Positions 43,801 to 54,430 of a stretch of DNA of 64,000 nucleotides are shown piece by piece. Each line of letters begins with the position of its first letter. Within the stretch, counting starts at the first letter, position 1. A program made the translations under genes and the position numbers. Where the stretch lies: contig JAJEKV010000035.1 in the NCBI GenBank assembly GCA_021234155.1, positions 10,916,407-10,980,406 on the forward strand, in the 5' to 3' direction. The stretch comes from Isoetes taiwanensis (taxonomy: Eukaryota; Streptophyta; Lycopodiopsida; Isoetales; Isoetaceae). The notes beneath the pieces are model-generated. The model searched no databases. It was not told where the DNA came from and saw nothing but the letters and a program-made list of their open reading frames with translations.

Positions 43801-43877
43801 TGGCACTAGCTACCATTCCCCTTCAAGACACCGCACAAGTAGACAAGGGTAAGGCACAAGAAAAGGATCGATCATAG
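40801..43877 (+). CDS. E2 ParB-like / DNA N4/N6-methyltransferase fusion gene (several exons, frameshifts)
   Basis: The gene predicts a DNA methyltransferase guided by a ParB-like domain. A Lys-rich linker (AHKKKKGKGKAP, ~41,045) precedes VAPIVVLVDREQRHN (~41,310) and the ParB motif HYVLGGNHSFKA (41,388-41,423), then LTDEEAK (~41,500). After exons at 41,566 (MSFVDKIRFMHENML) and ~42,500 (ETWERCKELYPIATSDEA), the methyltransferase begins: FSIIHGDALICLG (~42,826), motif IV DLPYGF (42,900-42,917), GRLVVFHSKACNPA, then after an intron HVAYWSFDG, NHYPGASKLINHLLDMF, motif I DWVLDAFSGSGTTIACALRK (43,533) and motif II AVDIDK. IV-before-I is the beta-class order of PF01555 enzymes (4mC or 6mA). Introns 41,776-41,847, 42,079-42,474 and 43,127-43,264 follow GT-AG. 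The last exon is clean; earlier ones have frame breaks. Confidence 0.8.
41776..41847 (+). other. Predicted E2 methyltransferase intron with one palindrome
   Basis: Donor GCCGG|GTAAGG, acceptor TTGTTTGCAG|ATCC. It contains GTATTCCAGAATA, the E2 palindrome core. Confidence 0.6.
42079..42474 (+). other. Predicted E2 methyltransferase intron with palindrome cluster 2
   Basis: Donor near CACAA|GTAAGC, acceptor TTTCTTTCTAG|CC. Five E2 palindromes occupy 42,178-42,362 (for example AGTGTATTCCAGAATACAC and AAGTGTATTCCGAATACACT). The exact donor is uncertain by one base. Confidence 0.55.
43127..43264 (+). other. Predicted E2 methyltransferase intron
   Basis: Donor TTTG|GTGAGT and acceptor CATTTCTACAG are textbook sites. 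The intron includes ATTCGAATACGC and CTATTCCAGAATA, again variants of the E2 palindrome. The reading frames on either side differ by one base, suggesting an indel. Confidence 0.7.
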
Positions 43878-44293
43878 AATCGGCACGCACGCAGAATCAA
43901 GCAAAAAGCATGATGAAGACTTTGATTTGGACCTTTAGTCTGTCTTTTCCAAAAAACATTAATACTGACCACCATGTGATGTTACAAATTGTATCATTGA
44001 AACACTCTTCATTATATAATAATTATTTTATTCACTACATTCTGGTGTTTTCAAGATAGTACTTTTTGAGAATACAAAAGCATGTCTAAATTCTTCCCTT
44101 TTCAAGTGTTGGTTTTGGCAAATTCCAAGTTATTTTACACTAGGGGGCCAAAAATGAGGTAAAAAAAAATTAAGCCTATTGGAATTCCCAATTAGAAGGA
44201 AAAAAGTGTCATTTTCTAGATCAGGCTGTTTTTTTCAAGGGAATCTTTGAAACGGGAGTGCTGCAACACTCCCGTTTAATTTGCAATCGTGTT
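43878..44293. other. E2 right subterminal region
   Basis: 3' flank of the methyltransferase gene. Near the end lies a GGGAGTGCTGCAACACTCCC hairpin-like inverted repeat (44,251-44,275) just inside the terminal repeat. Confidence 0.5.
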
Positions 44294-44577
44294 TTCATCT
44301 TAACATTTTTGTTGTCAACATACTTTGGTGCTTAAATGGTCTCATGCATGGTCTTTCAAGGCACATGAATGGTCTCACTTACCACATTGTACAACTAAGC
44401 AATGGTACAAATTGTCGCAAAATGTATATAAAATCTAAATGTGGCAATGCAAAGATCTCAAATGCTAAATTATGAGGCGATAAGCTAAAGTTGACTACAA
44501 TGTGCTTTTAGCTTTAAAAAAAAGAGCCTTAGGACCATGGGTAGAAGATGTATTGTGTAAGGTATGCAACTCAGGAG
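44294..44577. other. Region W, right part (beta); no gene
   Basis: Continues 35,613-35,856 after E2 and matches 8,433-8,720. No recognised coding region. Confidence 0.5.
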
Positions 44578-45746
44578 CAGGGATAGGTTCTGTACGTATG
44601 AAATCTAAATTTTTGACGTATAAAGTTAAAAAATACGTATTTTACATATTTTTTAATCGTGGCCTAAAAAAAATTTTTTCGCGTCTGTGAAACCTTCCTT
44701 TTTTTTTTTTTTTGTTCGTTGTTACATTATCGCGAAAAAACCTTCTGTTTAGTGTCTGTGAAAAAACTTCGCCCAGCGTTTTCAAATTTCAAATTCGTAA
44801 AAATATATATATATATTTTTTGGCTACCCGCTTTATACAATTTCGCGTACGTGGTTTTTAGGATTTCGCGTACGCAAAATTCAAATTTCAAATTCGTACG
44901 CGAAAAATAATAATAATAATAATAATAATAATAATTTTTTTTTTTTAAACTTTCTCGTACGCGAAACAGAGGAGAATGGAATACTTGAACGCATGCTGCA
45001 AGGATTCTGGTATAATACATTATATTAAAGGCAAGCAACAGATGTCTTAAGGAAATATGCATTGGTTAGAGACTATAGAATAGAATAGAATAGAATAGGT
45101 TTTTAGCATCCACGGAGAAAACTATAGACTTTATTTGCAGTTTCAACCACTTACATTTTCAAATGCACCATTGATTTGATGAGTTGCCTTGTACTTGAAA
45201 TTAGTTCCTAGACTCGAAATCCCATGTTTGTATCAGAACAACAGCCAAAGGAAAGTGCTAAGATTGAGAAATGTATACTTATCAGACTTGTACCACATAT
45301 AGTGCTGAAGAGGCGAAATAGAATATTTGTTGAAGACGTCATGATAGGCGTTGATCGATGTAAAATTTCAGAATTTCGCCCCCCTTTTTTTTTTTTTTGC
45401 TGCCCACTTTATACAGTTTCGCGTACGCGGTTTTTAGGATTTCGCATATGCAAAATTCAAATTTCAAATTCGTACGCGGAAAAAAATAATAATAGTATAT
45501 ATATATTTTTTTTAAAACTTTCGCGTACGCGGAAAAAATAATAATAATAAAAAAAATTGCGTTCGCGTATGCGAAACCTCTGTTTCGCGTACGCGAAAAA
45601 ACTTTCACGTACGCGAATTAGAAAATCTTCCGACGCCAGAATTTTTGTTTGCCGTATTTTTTACGTTTTATATGGCAAATATGTACCGTATCATACAATT
45701 CATACGTATTCCATATAAAACGTATAATGCATTGAACCTATCCCTG
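44578..45746. mobile_element. hAT-like element P, longest copy (1,169 bp)
   Basis: It starts CAGGGATAGGTTC (44,578) and ends GAACCTATCCCTG (45,746), with near-identical octamers CTCAGGAG / CTCAGAAG outside. Two palindrome-rich blocks (44,830-44,968; 45,415-45,620) with TTCGCGTACGCGAA words flank a ~400 bp middle that also occurs in module Q. It carries (AAT)n runs and no transposase. The alpha counterpart is the copy disrupted by E1. Confidence 0.75.
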
Positions 45747-46406
45747 CTCAGAAGCTATCGAAAACGAGCAACATGTCTTCTTGCGCTCGGAAATATGTAC
45801 ATATCAGAAACAACTTTGACATCCAAGTGGCAGATTTTTACTCATTGTTATATGTGCCACCAATGTCATTGGGATCATACATAAGGGTGGTGGAAACACA
45901 CTATTCCTTAGTAGTAAAGCTGTGTTTCATGTGCTCCACAGTCTCTCAAGGCCCAAGTGAGCAATAGACATAAATTGAATTAAAATTAAAATTAAAATTA
46001 AAATATGGCAGGATCTTAAGTTGTGTCTTAATGTAGATTGACCAAATGCATTGCGCTCATTTGCTCGTCTTCCTCTCCTAATCCATCATATAAAAAAATA
46101 AAGTTACATCTCTATGCGAAGTTCTGTTGTTTAATTTTCCATTCCATCTCATAACTAAATGCGCCACTTAAATATACCTGCTAATTTGGCAACATTTGAC
46201 TCAGATAAAGTATTAACATCTCTAGACAGATAAAACTGCCAGTACATGTGAATCATTTTGTATGTAACTGGATGACTTATGCGTAATACATCTGCAAAAC
46301 CAAAAAATTACAGGTTGTAGGAATTATTGGAAGCAAAAGCCATGCGTAAGTATCTAAAGTAAATAAAAACTTAATCTACCAGCAATATCATGTGATTTTC
46401 AGCTTG
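45747..46406. repeat. Shared module Q, beta copy, left part
   Basis: Nearly identical to 21,028-21,670. It is interrupted at TTTTCAGCTTG|T by a LINE and resumes at 49,910. Confidence 0.7.
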
Positions 46407-49400
46407 TTTTTTTTTTTTTTGAAGAACTGTGTCAGCAATATATTAAAAGAATGGTAATGTTACAAAGCAAGTGAGGAGGAAGGAGAACTGCCCCAAAGAG
46501 ACAGTGATACCTCGACACTCCACAACAACTGCAACTCTACTGCTGTACAAACTGGCCATCACCAGCTACCACACCCAAGAAGTCCCGCCAAATGGAAAAC
46601 TTCCGCTCTACTAATCCCGGGAACACCAAAAAGCTTTGAAATAGCTTGTACCGAAGTCGAAATCGTGAGAGGTCCGCAGTCACTGAATCCCCGAAGATCC
46701 ACAACCGCCGCCTAAATCAACCACACCAACCAAGCCACGTCTGATGCAAGGCTTGCCGCCGCACGACGGCCAAGGACCGTGATATACATGAAGCGGCAAA
46801 TTGTTGGCTATTCAATCTCACCAAACAAAGCCCCGACCCAATCCCGTGCAACCCGCAAGTGAGGGCATAAAACTAGACAATGCTCCACGCCTCAATGATG
46901 AAGGCCACAACAAGGGCAAAGAGGGCTCACACCCGCCTAAACCGACTCACAAGGACATTCACCGATACAATGGTGCACCACCGCCACGTATAACCCGAAC
47001 CTTCTGGTGGGGAAGTGAGCTCCATGTCCACGCCCAAACCGAAGCCATCGAGAACCCTGGAAGCCGCAGAGACCACTTGCCTCTGAAGGGGCAGAGTGTC
47101 ATGAATAGCCAACACCCGGTAACAAGACCGCACAAAACAAGAAGATACAACATCCGGATGAACCTTCCAAACCCGCACCACCACATCACCCCTCGAGGGA
47201 CTATAGGTATGTGTAGCGGAATACTCCACGCCACTTGTTCCCGCATAGCCCTTGGCCATCGCCCTTCAGCGAAAAGCGAGCTCGAAAGAACTCCCACGGC
47301 TAGCTGACCATCCCAATACCAATCCTCCAAGGTGAGCACAAAGAGCTCGCCTCCAACGGGGGTCAAGGTCCGAGCATGCACACAAAGGCAGCCAAGGGCA
47401 AGTACGCCAGGGGTAGAGGAACCCAAGAGTGGTGATAAACTGAGGCATAATCTAGCTGGGAAGAGCACACGACGTGATCCCAAGCCCAACAACACCCCCG
47501 TGAGGGGGGATGCATGTGGGAAAGGCCGGAGACCATACAACAAAGTGCCTGTGGCAACTCTACATGCACGAGGCGACTTTCCAAATGCCACACAATGGCT
47601 AAGAGATTGCCACAATAGTGCCGCACTGTGAGAAGATGCTCCATCCTCGAGAATGCTCCAAATAAACTTAGAGACCAACACCTTACTATGCGGTGCCAAA
47701 TCCGTAATGGCCAAGCCCCCCATCCTCCCGGGGCAGAGACACTTCCACCAAGCCACTTTAACAACCGCCTTCATCATCCCCGGGCCCACAAAAATTTGAA
47801 CAATCTTATCCAAAGCCCGTATCTTACCCTCGAGCTAACATCGCAGATCACAAGATACACATGAGTGCTACAAAGTCGACTTGGCAATAGTGATCCTACC
47901 GCCATGGACAACTTGCTACCTTTCCACCAATTGAGGTGTTTCTGCAACCCCCAAAAATCTCATCCCACACCCTCCCCATGGAAACATCCCCTCCAAAGGG
48001 AATACCCAACACTTAGTACACACATTACCCGGAAGCACCTTCCAAGGGAATAGAGCCAAACAAGGGGAGGCGGAGTCAATCGGGCCCATAATGCGGAGCA
48101 TTTGCCCCAATTCGCAGAAGAATGCCTCGAGGCCAAGGAGAAAGTATCCAAGAAACCCTTCACATTCCGCAAAATTCCTCTTTACGCCACCAAGAAGAAA
48201 AAAGTGTCATCGGGCGAATCGTTAATAATCTGCCGACTACCATCCCGCATCCCAAGCCCATCCACCACCCCCCTCCACCGCAGCCAAAAACAATCGGTGA
48301 CAAAGGCCTCCGCCACAATCGTAGAACAAAAATGGTGCCAAAGGGGCACCCCCGGCCTTACCCTCTCCCTAAGGAGAAAAAGGCGGAGGGTTCACCCCGC
48401 ACACCACCGTAGCCGTGGCCGACCTATGCGCCTTCATGATCGTTTCTCAGTAAAAGCGTGGACCACGCCCAACGCTAACATCATGGCGCACAAGAACTCC
48501 TAACGGACACTATCATAAGCTTTGGCAAAGTCAAGCTTAAGATAGGCAATGCCTTGACTGCTTCTCCGCCCAATAAAGGCCCTCATAAGTCAGCGGCAAC
48601 ATTAGTCAAAATGTTCCTCCCAGAACAAACCTGCATCGCACCTTACTAATGGAAGAAGTCAACACCGGCTTCAACTTCTCGCCGGGGCTTTTCGCAATAA
48701 TCTTGTACACGAGGGACAACAAGGATATAGGCCTCCAATCATTAATAGTAGAAGGCAGCTTAACCTTAGGAATCAAGGAAATGCATGCGGTATTCAAGAT
48801 CCTATCCATGTGAGAAGACCTGCAAAGAACTCAAGATACACCGTACACAATGCACTCACCAGCCCACTCCCAATAAGTCTGAAAGAACTCCACGGGGATG
48901 CCATCCAGCCTGTGACATTTATCCTTGGCCATGCACATACATGCCTCCGCTAAATCCTCTCTCGAGAGCTCCTCGCCCAAGCTCTCACGTTGGTGAGGCA
49001 AAATAGATGGCTTAACAACCCCAAAACAAGCTCCCGTGATCTCCCGCTCATAGGGAAGAGGCGCGCGCAAAAACCCTGAGAAATGAGCATGCACATACCT
49101 CTCAACTCAGCGGATCCTCCAAAGTCCGCCATCAGGCAAAGCAAGGGACGCCATAGATGCCGATATCGCCGCTGCCTAGCCGCTCAAGAACACCGACGAA
49201 CTTGTATCCCCCTCCTTCAACCCGTGTAAGGGTTGCCTTCACACGCCTCCTCATGCACTTTAACCTGCTCCAAAGCAACAATACGCTGCAACATCGGTGA
49301 TTCTCCCTAATGCCATCGGGTCGCGCCCAATCTTCTCAACTCCTCGATAAAGACTATGCAACTCCCGGGCCTCTCCTTTGCACACACGCCTACCAAAGAC

Positions 49401-49909
49401 CTTAGCAAAACGCTTCACCCCGCCAACGCTAGCCACCATACCGTATACATACCCTTCGTGAGATGAAAAGGTATCAAGCCACAACTCCCGCACCGGGCCG
49501 AAATCCGCGATCGCCGTGCCGGGTGTTCAAACGAACACCGTCCGAAGGCCGAGAGGCAACCGCGACTCGACCGACAAAACCCGAGGGTAATGATCGAAAA
49601 TGGAGGTAGACAATGTTACTCCGTAAGAAAGAGGGCACACCATCCAATGCGCATGGGGAAGCATAGCACCGGTCATGCCTAGCATACGCCCGGCCCGCAC
49701 CAATCTGCCTATTACAATAGGTGAAAGACAAGTCCCCAGGGACCTCAACCAAGGCCAAATCCTGTAACAAACGAGACCACTGGTCCCTCTCAAATCCCTG
49801 CACAAGCTGGGTGCCAGAACCAGAGCGATCTTCTACTCGCTCTACCATATTGAAATCCCCTAACAACAACCAAGCAACCTGCAACCCACCAAGGGCTCGC
49901 AACTTATTC
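46407..49909 (-). mobile_element. LINE (non-LTR retrotransposon), 5'-truncated
   Basis: It is inserted in module Q between CAGCTTG and GTCATCATTG; the uninterrupted alpha site is at about 21,672. Its left end is a poly-T (46,407-46,420), the poly-A tail of a minus-strand element. From right to left it holds an endonuclease fragment, RT, and a C-terminal region. The endonuclease N-terminus is missing, so it is 5'-truncated. I see no clear target duplication. Confidence 0.9.
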
Positions 49910-49950
49910 GTCATCATTGCACAGCTATTTCCACGCCAGCTGATCTGCAA
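46959..49950 (-). pseudogene. LINE endonuclease-reverse transcriptase ORF2 remnant
   Basis: 49,474-49,909 encodes an APE-type endonuclease part (WLLLGDFNMVE, then LSFTYCNRQIGAG and ARHDRC; the frame continues into flanking DNA to 49,950). 48,606-48,809 encodes RT motifs (ACISLIPKVKLPSTINDWRP, ISLLSLVYKIIAK). At ~48,195-48,222 is SPDDTFFFLV, the (F/Y)ADD catalytic box with one change. 46,959-47,813 holds the C-terminal WWKCLCPGRMGGLAITDLAP block. ORF2 nicks DNA and primes reverse transcription at the nick. Frames are broken in many places. Confidence 0.85.
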
Positions 49951-50400
49951 ATATCATGAAAGGAACATGATAACATTGCAAATTCTGCAATTTGAAAGCA
50001 TTTCAGAATAGTAGGCCTTTAGATCATCCAATGTAAGCAGTATCCATCTGCAAGTCACATTAGCTATGAAAAAAGGAGAATGGAATATTGAACGCATGCT
50101 GCAAGGATTATGGTATAATATATTAAAGGCAAGCAACAGATGTCTTAAGGAAATATGCATTGGTTAGAGATTATAGAGAAAACTATAAACTTTATTTGCA
50201 GTTTCAACCACTTACATTTTCAAAATGCACCATTGATTTGATGAGTTGCCTTGTACTTTAAACGTCAGTTCCAGACTCGAAATCCCATAAGCTGTACGTA
50301 ATAAATGCAAAGGAAAGTGCTAAGATTGAGAAATGTATACTTTATTTAATTTGTACCACATATAGTGTCAAGAGGTGAAATAGAATATTTGTCAAGACGT
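49910..50400. repeat. Shared module Q, beta copy, right part
   Basis: Continues alpha 21,676-22,190. Its second half (from 50,257) differs from alpha chiefly where alpha has CAG, CTG or similar CHG words. Confidence 0.6.
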
Positions 50401-50784
50401 TGGTACAAAGTGATTCAGCGTGTACCGATTTTTTTTTTTTTTTTACCCGCTTATACAGTTTCAAGATACGCTGCTTTAGGATTTTACACAAAATTCAAAT
50501 GCAAAATTGGGACAAAGGAAAAAAAATAATAATAATAATAATAATAATTTTAATTTTGCCAAGACGCCAAATCCGGGAGGTTTCGTATGTGGAAAAAGAA
50601 AAAATTATGCTTCAAGGTGACGCTAAACGCGAAAAACTTTGCCTACGCCGTTAATTAGATGTTTTCGCGGTAATGCAAAAATATCCCGGAATGTAATTTT
50701 TTTTGGGCCGTATTTTTACATTTTATATGGCAAATATGTGCCGATCTTACAATTCATACATATTCCGTATTGAACCTATCCCCT
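50401..50784. mobile_element. hAT-like element P, right half, degenerate
   Basis: Corresponds to 22,208-22,578 and ends TGAACCTATCCCC. The palindromes are scrambled relative to the alpha copy. Confidence 0.55.
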
Positions 50785-52380
50785 CGCCAGGAGTTTATCT
50801 AAAACTAACACGTCTCTTGCATTGCCTGGAAATATGCATATACTGTAAATGTAAATTTTGCATCCATATGATTTTACCTTATTGTTATATGTGCCACCAA
50901 TGTCATTGATCACACATAAGGGGTGGGTGGAAACACACCGCTCCTCTAGTAACTAAAGCCGGTTTCATGTGCTCCACAGCCTCTCAAGGCCTAAGTGAGT
51001 AATAGACATAAATTGAATTAAAATTAAAATTAAATTAAAAATTAAATTATGATCTTTTAAGTTGTGTCTTTTAATGTAGATTGACCAAATGTATTGTGCT
51101 CTTATTTGCTCGCTCTTTTCTCTCTCCTAATCTATCATACAAAAAATAAAGTTACATCTCTTAAGCGTAAGTTCTCCGTTGTTTAATCTTCATTCCATAA
51201 CTAAATGCCTACCTCTTAAATATACCTCATAATTTGGCACGATGACCTCAGATAAAGTATTAACATCTTCTAGGATGTATAAAACTCCGCCACATGTAAA
51301 AGATAACCAAATTCTAGAAAATCTTATTCACTAAAAATATTGTTGAACTCGCATGTGTGTGTTTAAACTTATTTTCGCTACGCTGTAATCGCCACCCTAC
51401 CTCGCTGTTGTCTTTGCTCGGGCTTACGCTGAACCCTTTTTTTCGTAAGCTGGAATGGGCGTTTCGCTTTACGCTTTAAACTTCTTCGCTCGCCGCAAGT
51501 CGCTTTTTATGCCGCTACGCTGAAGCTGCTTCGCGTAGTTTAAACAAGATTTTCGCCACGCCAACTTTTTCTTTATATTTCGGTACGCATTTCCTCTTTT
51601 CGTATTTCTTTATGAAAAGGTAAACCACCGCGCCTCTCCTTCACAACCTCGTGTCTCTTTCCTTTTTTTTTCATTTTTTCTTAGTTTTAGGCAAACCTAG
51701 TTAGTTTTTGTTGTTTTTTTTATTGTAGGTCTAGGGTTCCTCCATATAGAGGTCAGTTGCCCTCTCCATTGAGGGGCGTGGACGTATGGTGAGCTGCCTC
51801 CCTGCTCGTGGTTTTAATCCGACCATTTTTTGTAAAATAACGGTTGAAAAAAAGAAAAATAATAGAATGTAAATAATAAAAAAAAAGAAAAGAAATAAAA
51901 AATAAAATAAAAATAAGAAAGAGAAATTTGGTTGCCTACCTCTTATCGACAAATAAAAGAGTAAAGTAGAGGGTGGTGTTCCTAAAGAAAGACTCAGGGT
52001 TTTAGTTCTGAGTGATCCTCGCCGGTGCGCGGATCTTCGCCCGGCGCAAGCCACATTGAATTGTGCCAGCGCCGGTGGTAATATTAGCCGGCGTCGCAGG
52101 ATTGCTAGGGTCAACTCAACAAACTGCTCCATTCATTGAAAGTTAAGTACATAGTATTCCTAAGGCAATGTAGTGTCACCTAAAACAATGGAGTGATTGT
52201 GCTCAGATATATTAGAGAACCTAACAAACACAAATGACTAATTCCCAAAATGCACACTCACACTTACAAATGTCACTTCCAACATTCTCCCTATGGTTTT
52301 GGGATTGACAATGAAAATATACTCCAAAATAGAATAAACTGAAGGAATAACGGAGGGAAAAGTGCCTTCGGGATTCTATG
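50785..52380. repeat. Module Q and following shared repeats (beta), degenerate
   Basis: Colinear with 22,579-24,500, including the CG-rich palindromic interior (51,360-51,600), A-rich stretch (51,835-51,930) and copia-like block (52,040-52,340). No gene. Differences from alpha are concentrated at CHG words. Confidence 0.6.
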
Positions 52381-52445
52381 TGCAGTATCGTGTCTATTTC
52401 ATCAAGACATTCATCAAAACGCTTTACAGCAAATGGTTTTATCAA
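52221..52445 (-). pseudogene. Ty1/copia RNase H tip (beta)
   Basis: The minus strand begins MIKPFAVKRFDECLDEID, the counterpart of the TKPLP tip at 24,500-24,605, and runs on into copia-like 3' sequence. Confidence 0.6.
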
Positions 52446-52619
52446 GACATCTCGTAGCTATGAACTTTGTCCCTAAGCTGCACCCCAATCTTTCTTTAAT
52501 GTTTCCGTAATGAACGACTATATCTACCAATTGCCTCGTTCTTCTACTAGACTTACAAAAGAAATTTATTATCATGAATTAGTAATTGTAATCTATATAC
52601 CTTGTCAAATAAGTAAATT

Positions 52620-54295
52620 TAAACCCTTTTAATTTCCTTCTCCTCCCTTTGCCTTCCCTTTCCCCTATTCTTTTTCTTTCTTCTTAATGTTTTTCCTTTC
52701 TACTTTTATCTTTTCCCGCTTTCTTTCATTTTTCCACTACCTTTCCCTTCCTCTCCTCTTTTCCTTTTCTCCTCTCTTTCTTATGCAGTATTTTTTCGTT
52801 TCTTTTGCTTACCTTTTCATGCCCTTTTCTTCCTTTCTTCCCCACCCTCTTCCTCCTTTGGATCACGTCCTTTCCCATCTCTTTTCCCATTTCTCTCCCT
52901 TTCTCAAGCGCTCTTTTTAGTTTCCTCTTTTCCATTCCTTCTTCTCTTAACCTTTCCACACCCCTTTTCATATTTTCCCCACCTTGCTTTCTTTGTCGCC
53001 TCTTTTTCCTCTTCTCTCTTTCTCCCCTTCCTACTTTCCTTCCCCCTATCCTTTCTACATGCCCTCTTTTCCCATTCCCTTCTTTCTCAAGTATAAACTT
53101 TTTATATGCACCTTTTTCCCTTCTTTTCCCATCCTCTTCCCCCTTTTCTCCCTTTCCACTTTCTCTCCTTTCTCGTTTCTTTTTTCTTTTTTCCTTTCCC
53201 ATAATTTTTCCTTTTTCTTAGGCTTCTCACCCTTCCCTTCCCCTTTTTCTCTCTCGTGGCCCTTTTTCTCCTTCCTCTTCCTCTCTTTCATTCCTTGCTC
53301 CTACCCTTATTCATTCTACCTTTCCCCTACCCTTCTTTTTCCTTTTTCCATCCTTTCCCTTCCTTTTTCTCGGATGTTCTTTTTTGCTTCCGTTTTTCTT
53401 TTCTTCACTCCTTTTCTCTTTCCTTTTTTCAAGCCCTTCTTTTTTCTCCTTTTCTGCCTTTCCAAGTTCTTTTGCCCTTTTCCCCTCCTTTCCTTTTTAC
53501 TTTCCTCTTTCCTCGCATGGGACTCTGCAACCTTTTCTATTTTCCCTTACCTTTTTTTTTCCTTTTCTCACCTCTACTTCTTACTCCTCTCGCTGCGTCC
53601 TCAAGCTTCCTTTCCCCTTTCCCCCCTCGGCCATTCTATTCTTTTTCTATTTCTTTTATCTTTTCCTTTTTTTTTCCTTTTTCTTTCTCCTTTCTCTTTT
53701 CTCTTTTTCCTCTTTTTGTATCACTCTTTCTTTTTTTTTATTCTTTTCCCTTTTCCCTCTTTCTATATATGTTTCTTTTTTTCCTTTTTCCTCTTCTTTT
53801 CCTTCTTTCCCCTTTTCCCCTTTCTACTGCTTTTTCCTTCCCCTTTTCCCCTTTCCCTCTCCCCTTCTTTTCCTTTTCCTTTTCCCCCTCAAAATGCTCT
53901 CTTTCCTTCCCCTTTTTCCTTTTCCCTTTTTCCTTTCTATCGCTTTTTTCCTTTTTCCCTTTTCCTTTTCCTTTTCCCTTTTCCCATTTCCTTTCTATCA
54001 AGTTTCTTTTTCTCTCCTTCCTTTTCCTTTTTTCCTTTTTTCTTCCTTTTTCTTCTATCATTTTTCCTTTTCCCTTTCCTCTCTTCTTTGCTCCTTTTCC
54101 TCTTTCTATCGCTTTTTCTTTTCCTTCCCCTTTCTTTTTCCTTTTCCCTTTTCCCCTTTCTTTCATCGTTTCTTCCTTTTCTTCTTTTTCCCCTTTCTCT
54201 TTTCTCTTTCCCCTTTTCTTTCCTTCTTTCCCCTTTCCCTTTCCCTCTCTCTTTTCCTTTTCCTCTTTTCCTTTTTCCCTCTTTTCCCTTCATAT
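52620..54295. repeat. Pyrimidine tract, ~1.7 kb (beta)
   Basis: Nearly all C/T on the plus strand, with scattered A/G. It is longer and less regular than the alpha tract, and open in all plus frames without being coding. It ends with the same CATATTGAAGCCATAGTTAA sequence as alpha. Confidence 0.95.
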
Positions 54296-54430
54296 TGAAG
54301 CCATAGTTAAGATGAAATTTTAGCTGAAGACACGACACATCATCTCCACCATTGGTCAATCAAATTCCTCGCATCTCGTCCGGACAGGGCCCATCAAGAC
54401 AAACGCTTATAATTTTATAATATAATAAGA
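54296..54430 (-). mobile_element. Candidate Helitron 5' end region (beta)
   Basis: Homologous to 25,821-25,957 and ending at the same base (TCTTATTATATTATAAAA on the minus strand). The flank beyond (CTGTTATTTTGC) is unrelated to the alpha flank. Confidence 0.5.

Larger units (their letters stand above)
35857..44293. mobile_element. Giant DNA transposon E2 (8,437 bp), transposase plus ParB-methyltransferase
   Basis: Termini AACAAGATTGCGTATTAAAC (left) and AACACGATTGCAAATTAAAC (right, reverse complement) form a ~25 bp inverted repeat with three mismatches, extending to CGGGAG. TTCA flanks both sides (35,853-35,856; 44,294-44,297), and alpha has the unoccupied single TTCA (8,433-8,436), so both ends are fixed by comparison. 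Subterminal sequences also resemble each other (GGGAGTG/GGGAGCA, CAAAGATTCCC). Cargo: a minus-strand transposase-like gene (36,239-39,451) and a plus-strand ParB-methyltransferase gene (to 43,877), transcribed divergently from a palindrome-rich region. Duplication size and family do not match a plant superfamily that I know with confidence. Confidence 0.9.

Noticed and set aside
43206-43877. Bacterial contamination as the source of the methyltransferase
   Set aside because: The gene has GT-AG introns, lies between plant-type transposon termini with an empty site in the paralogous copy, and shares architecture with E1.
47332-48503. Plus-strand frames across 47,332-48,503
   Set aside because: They are antisense to LINE ORF2, whose RT motifs are clear on the minus strand.
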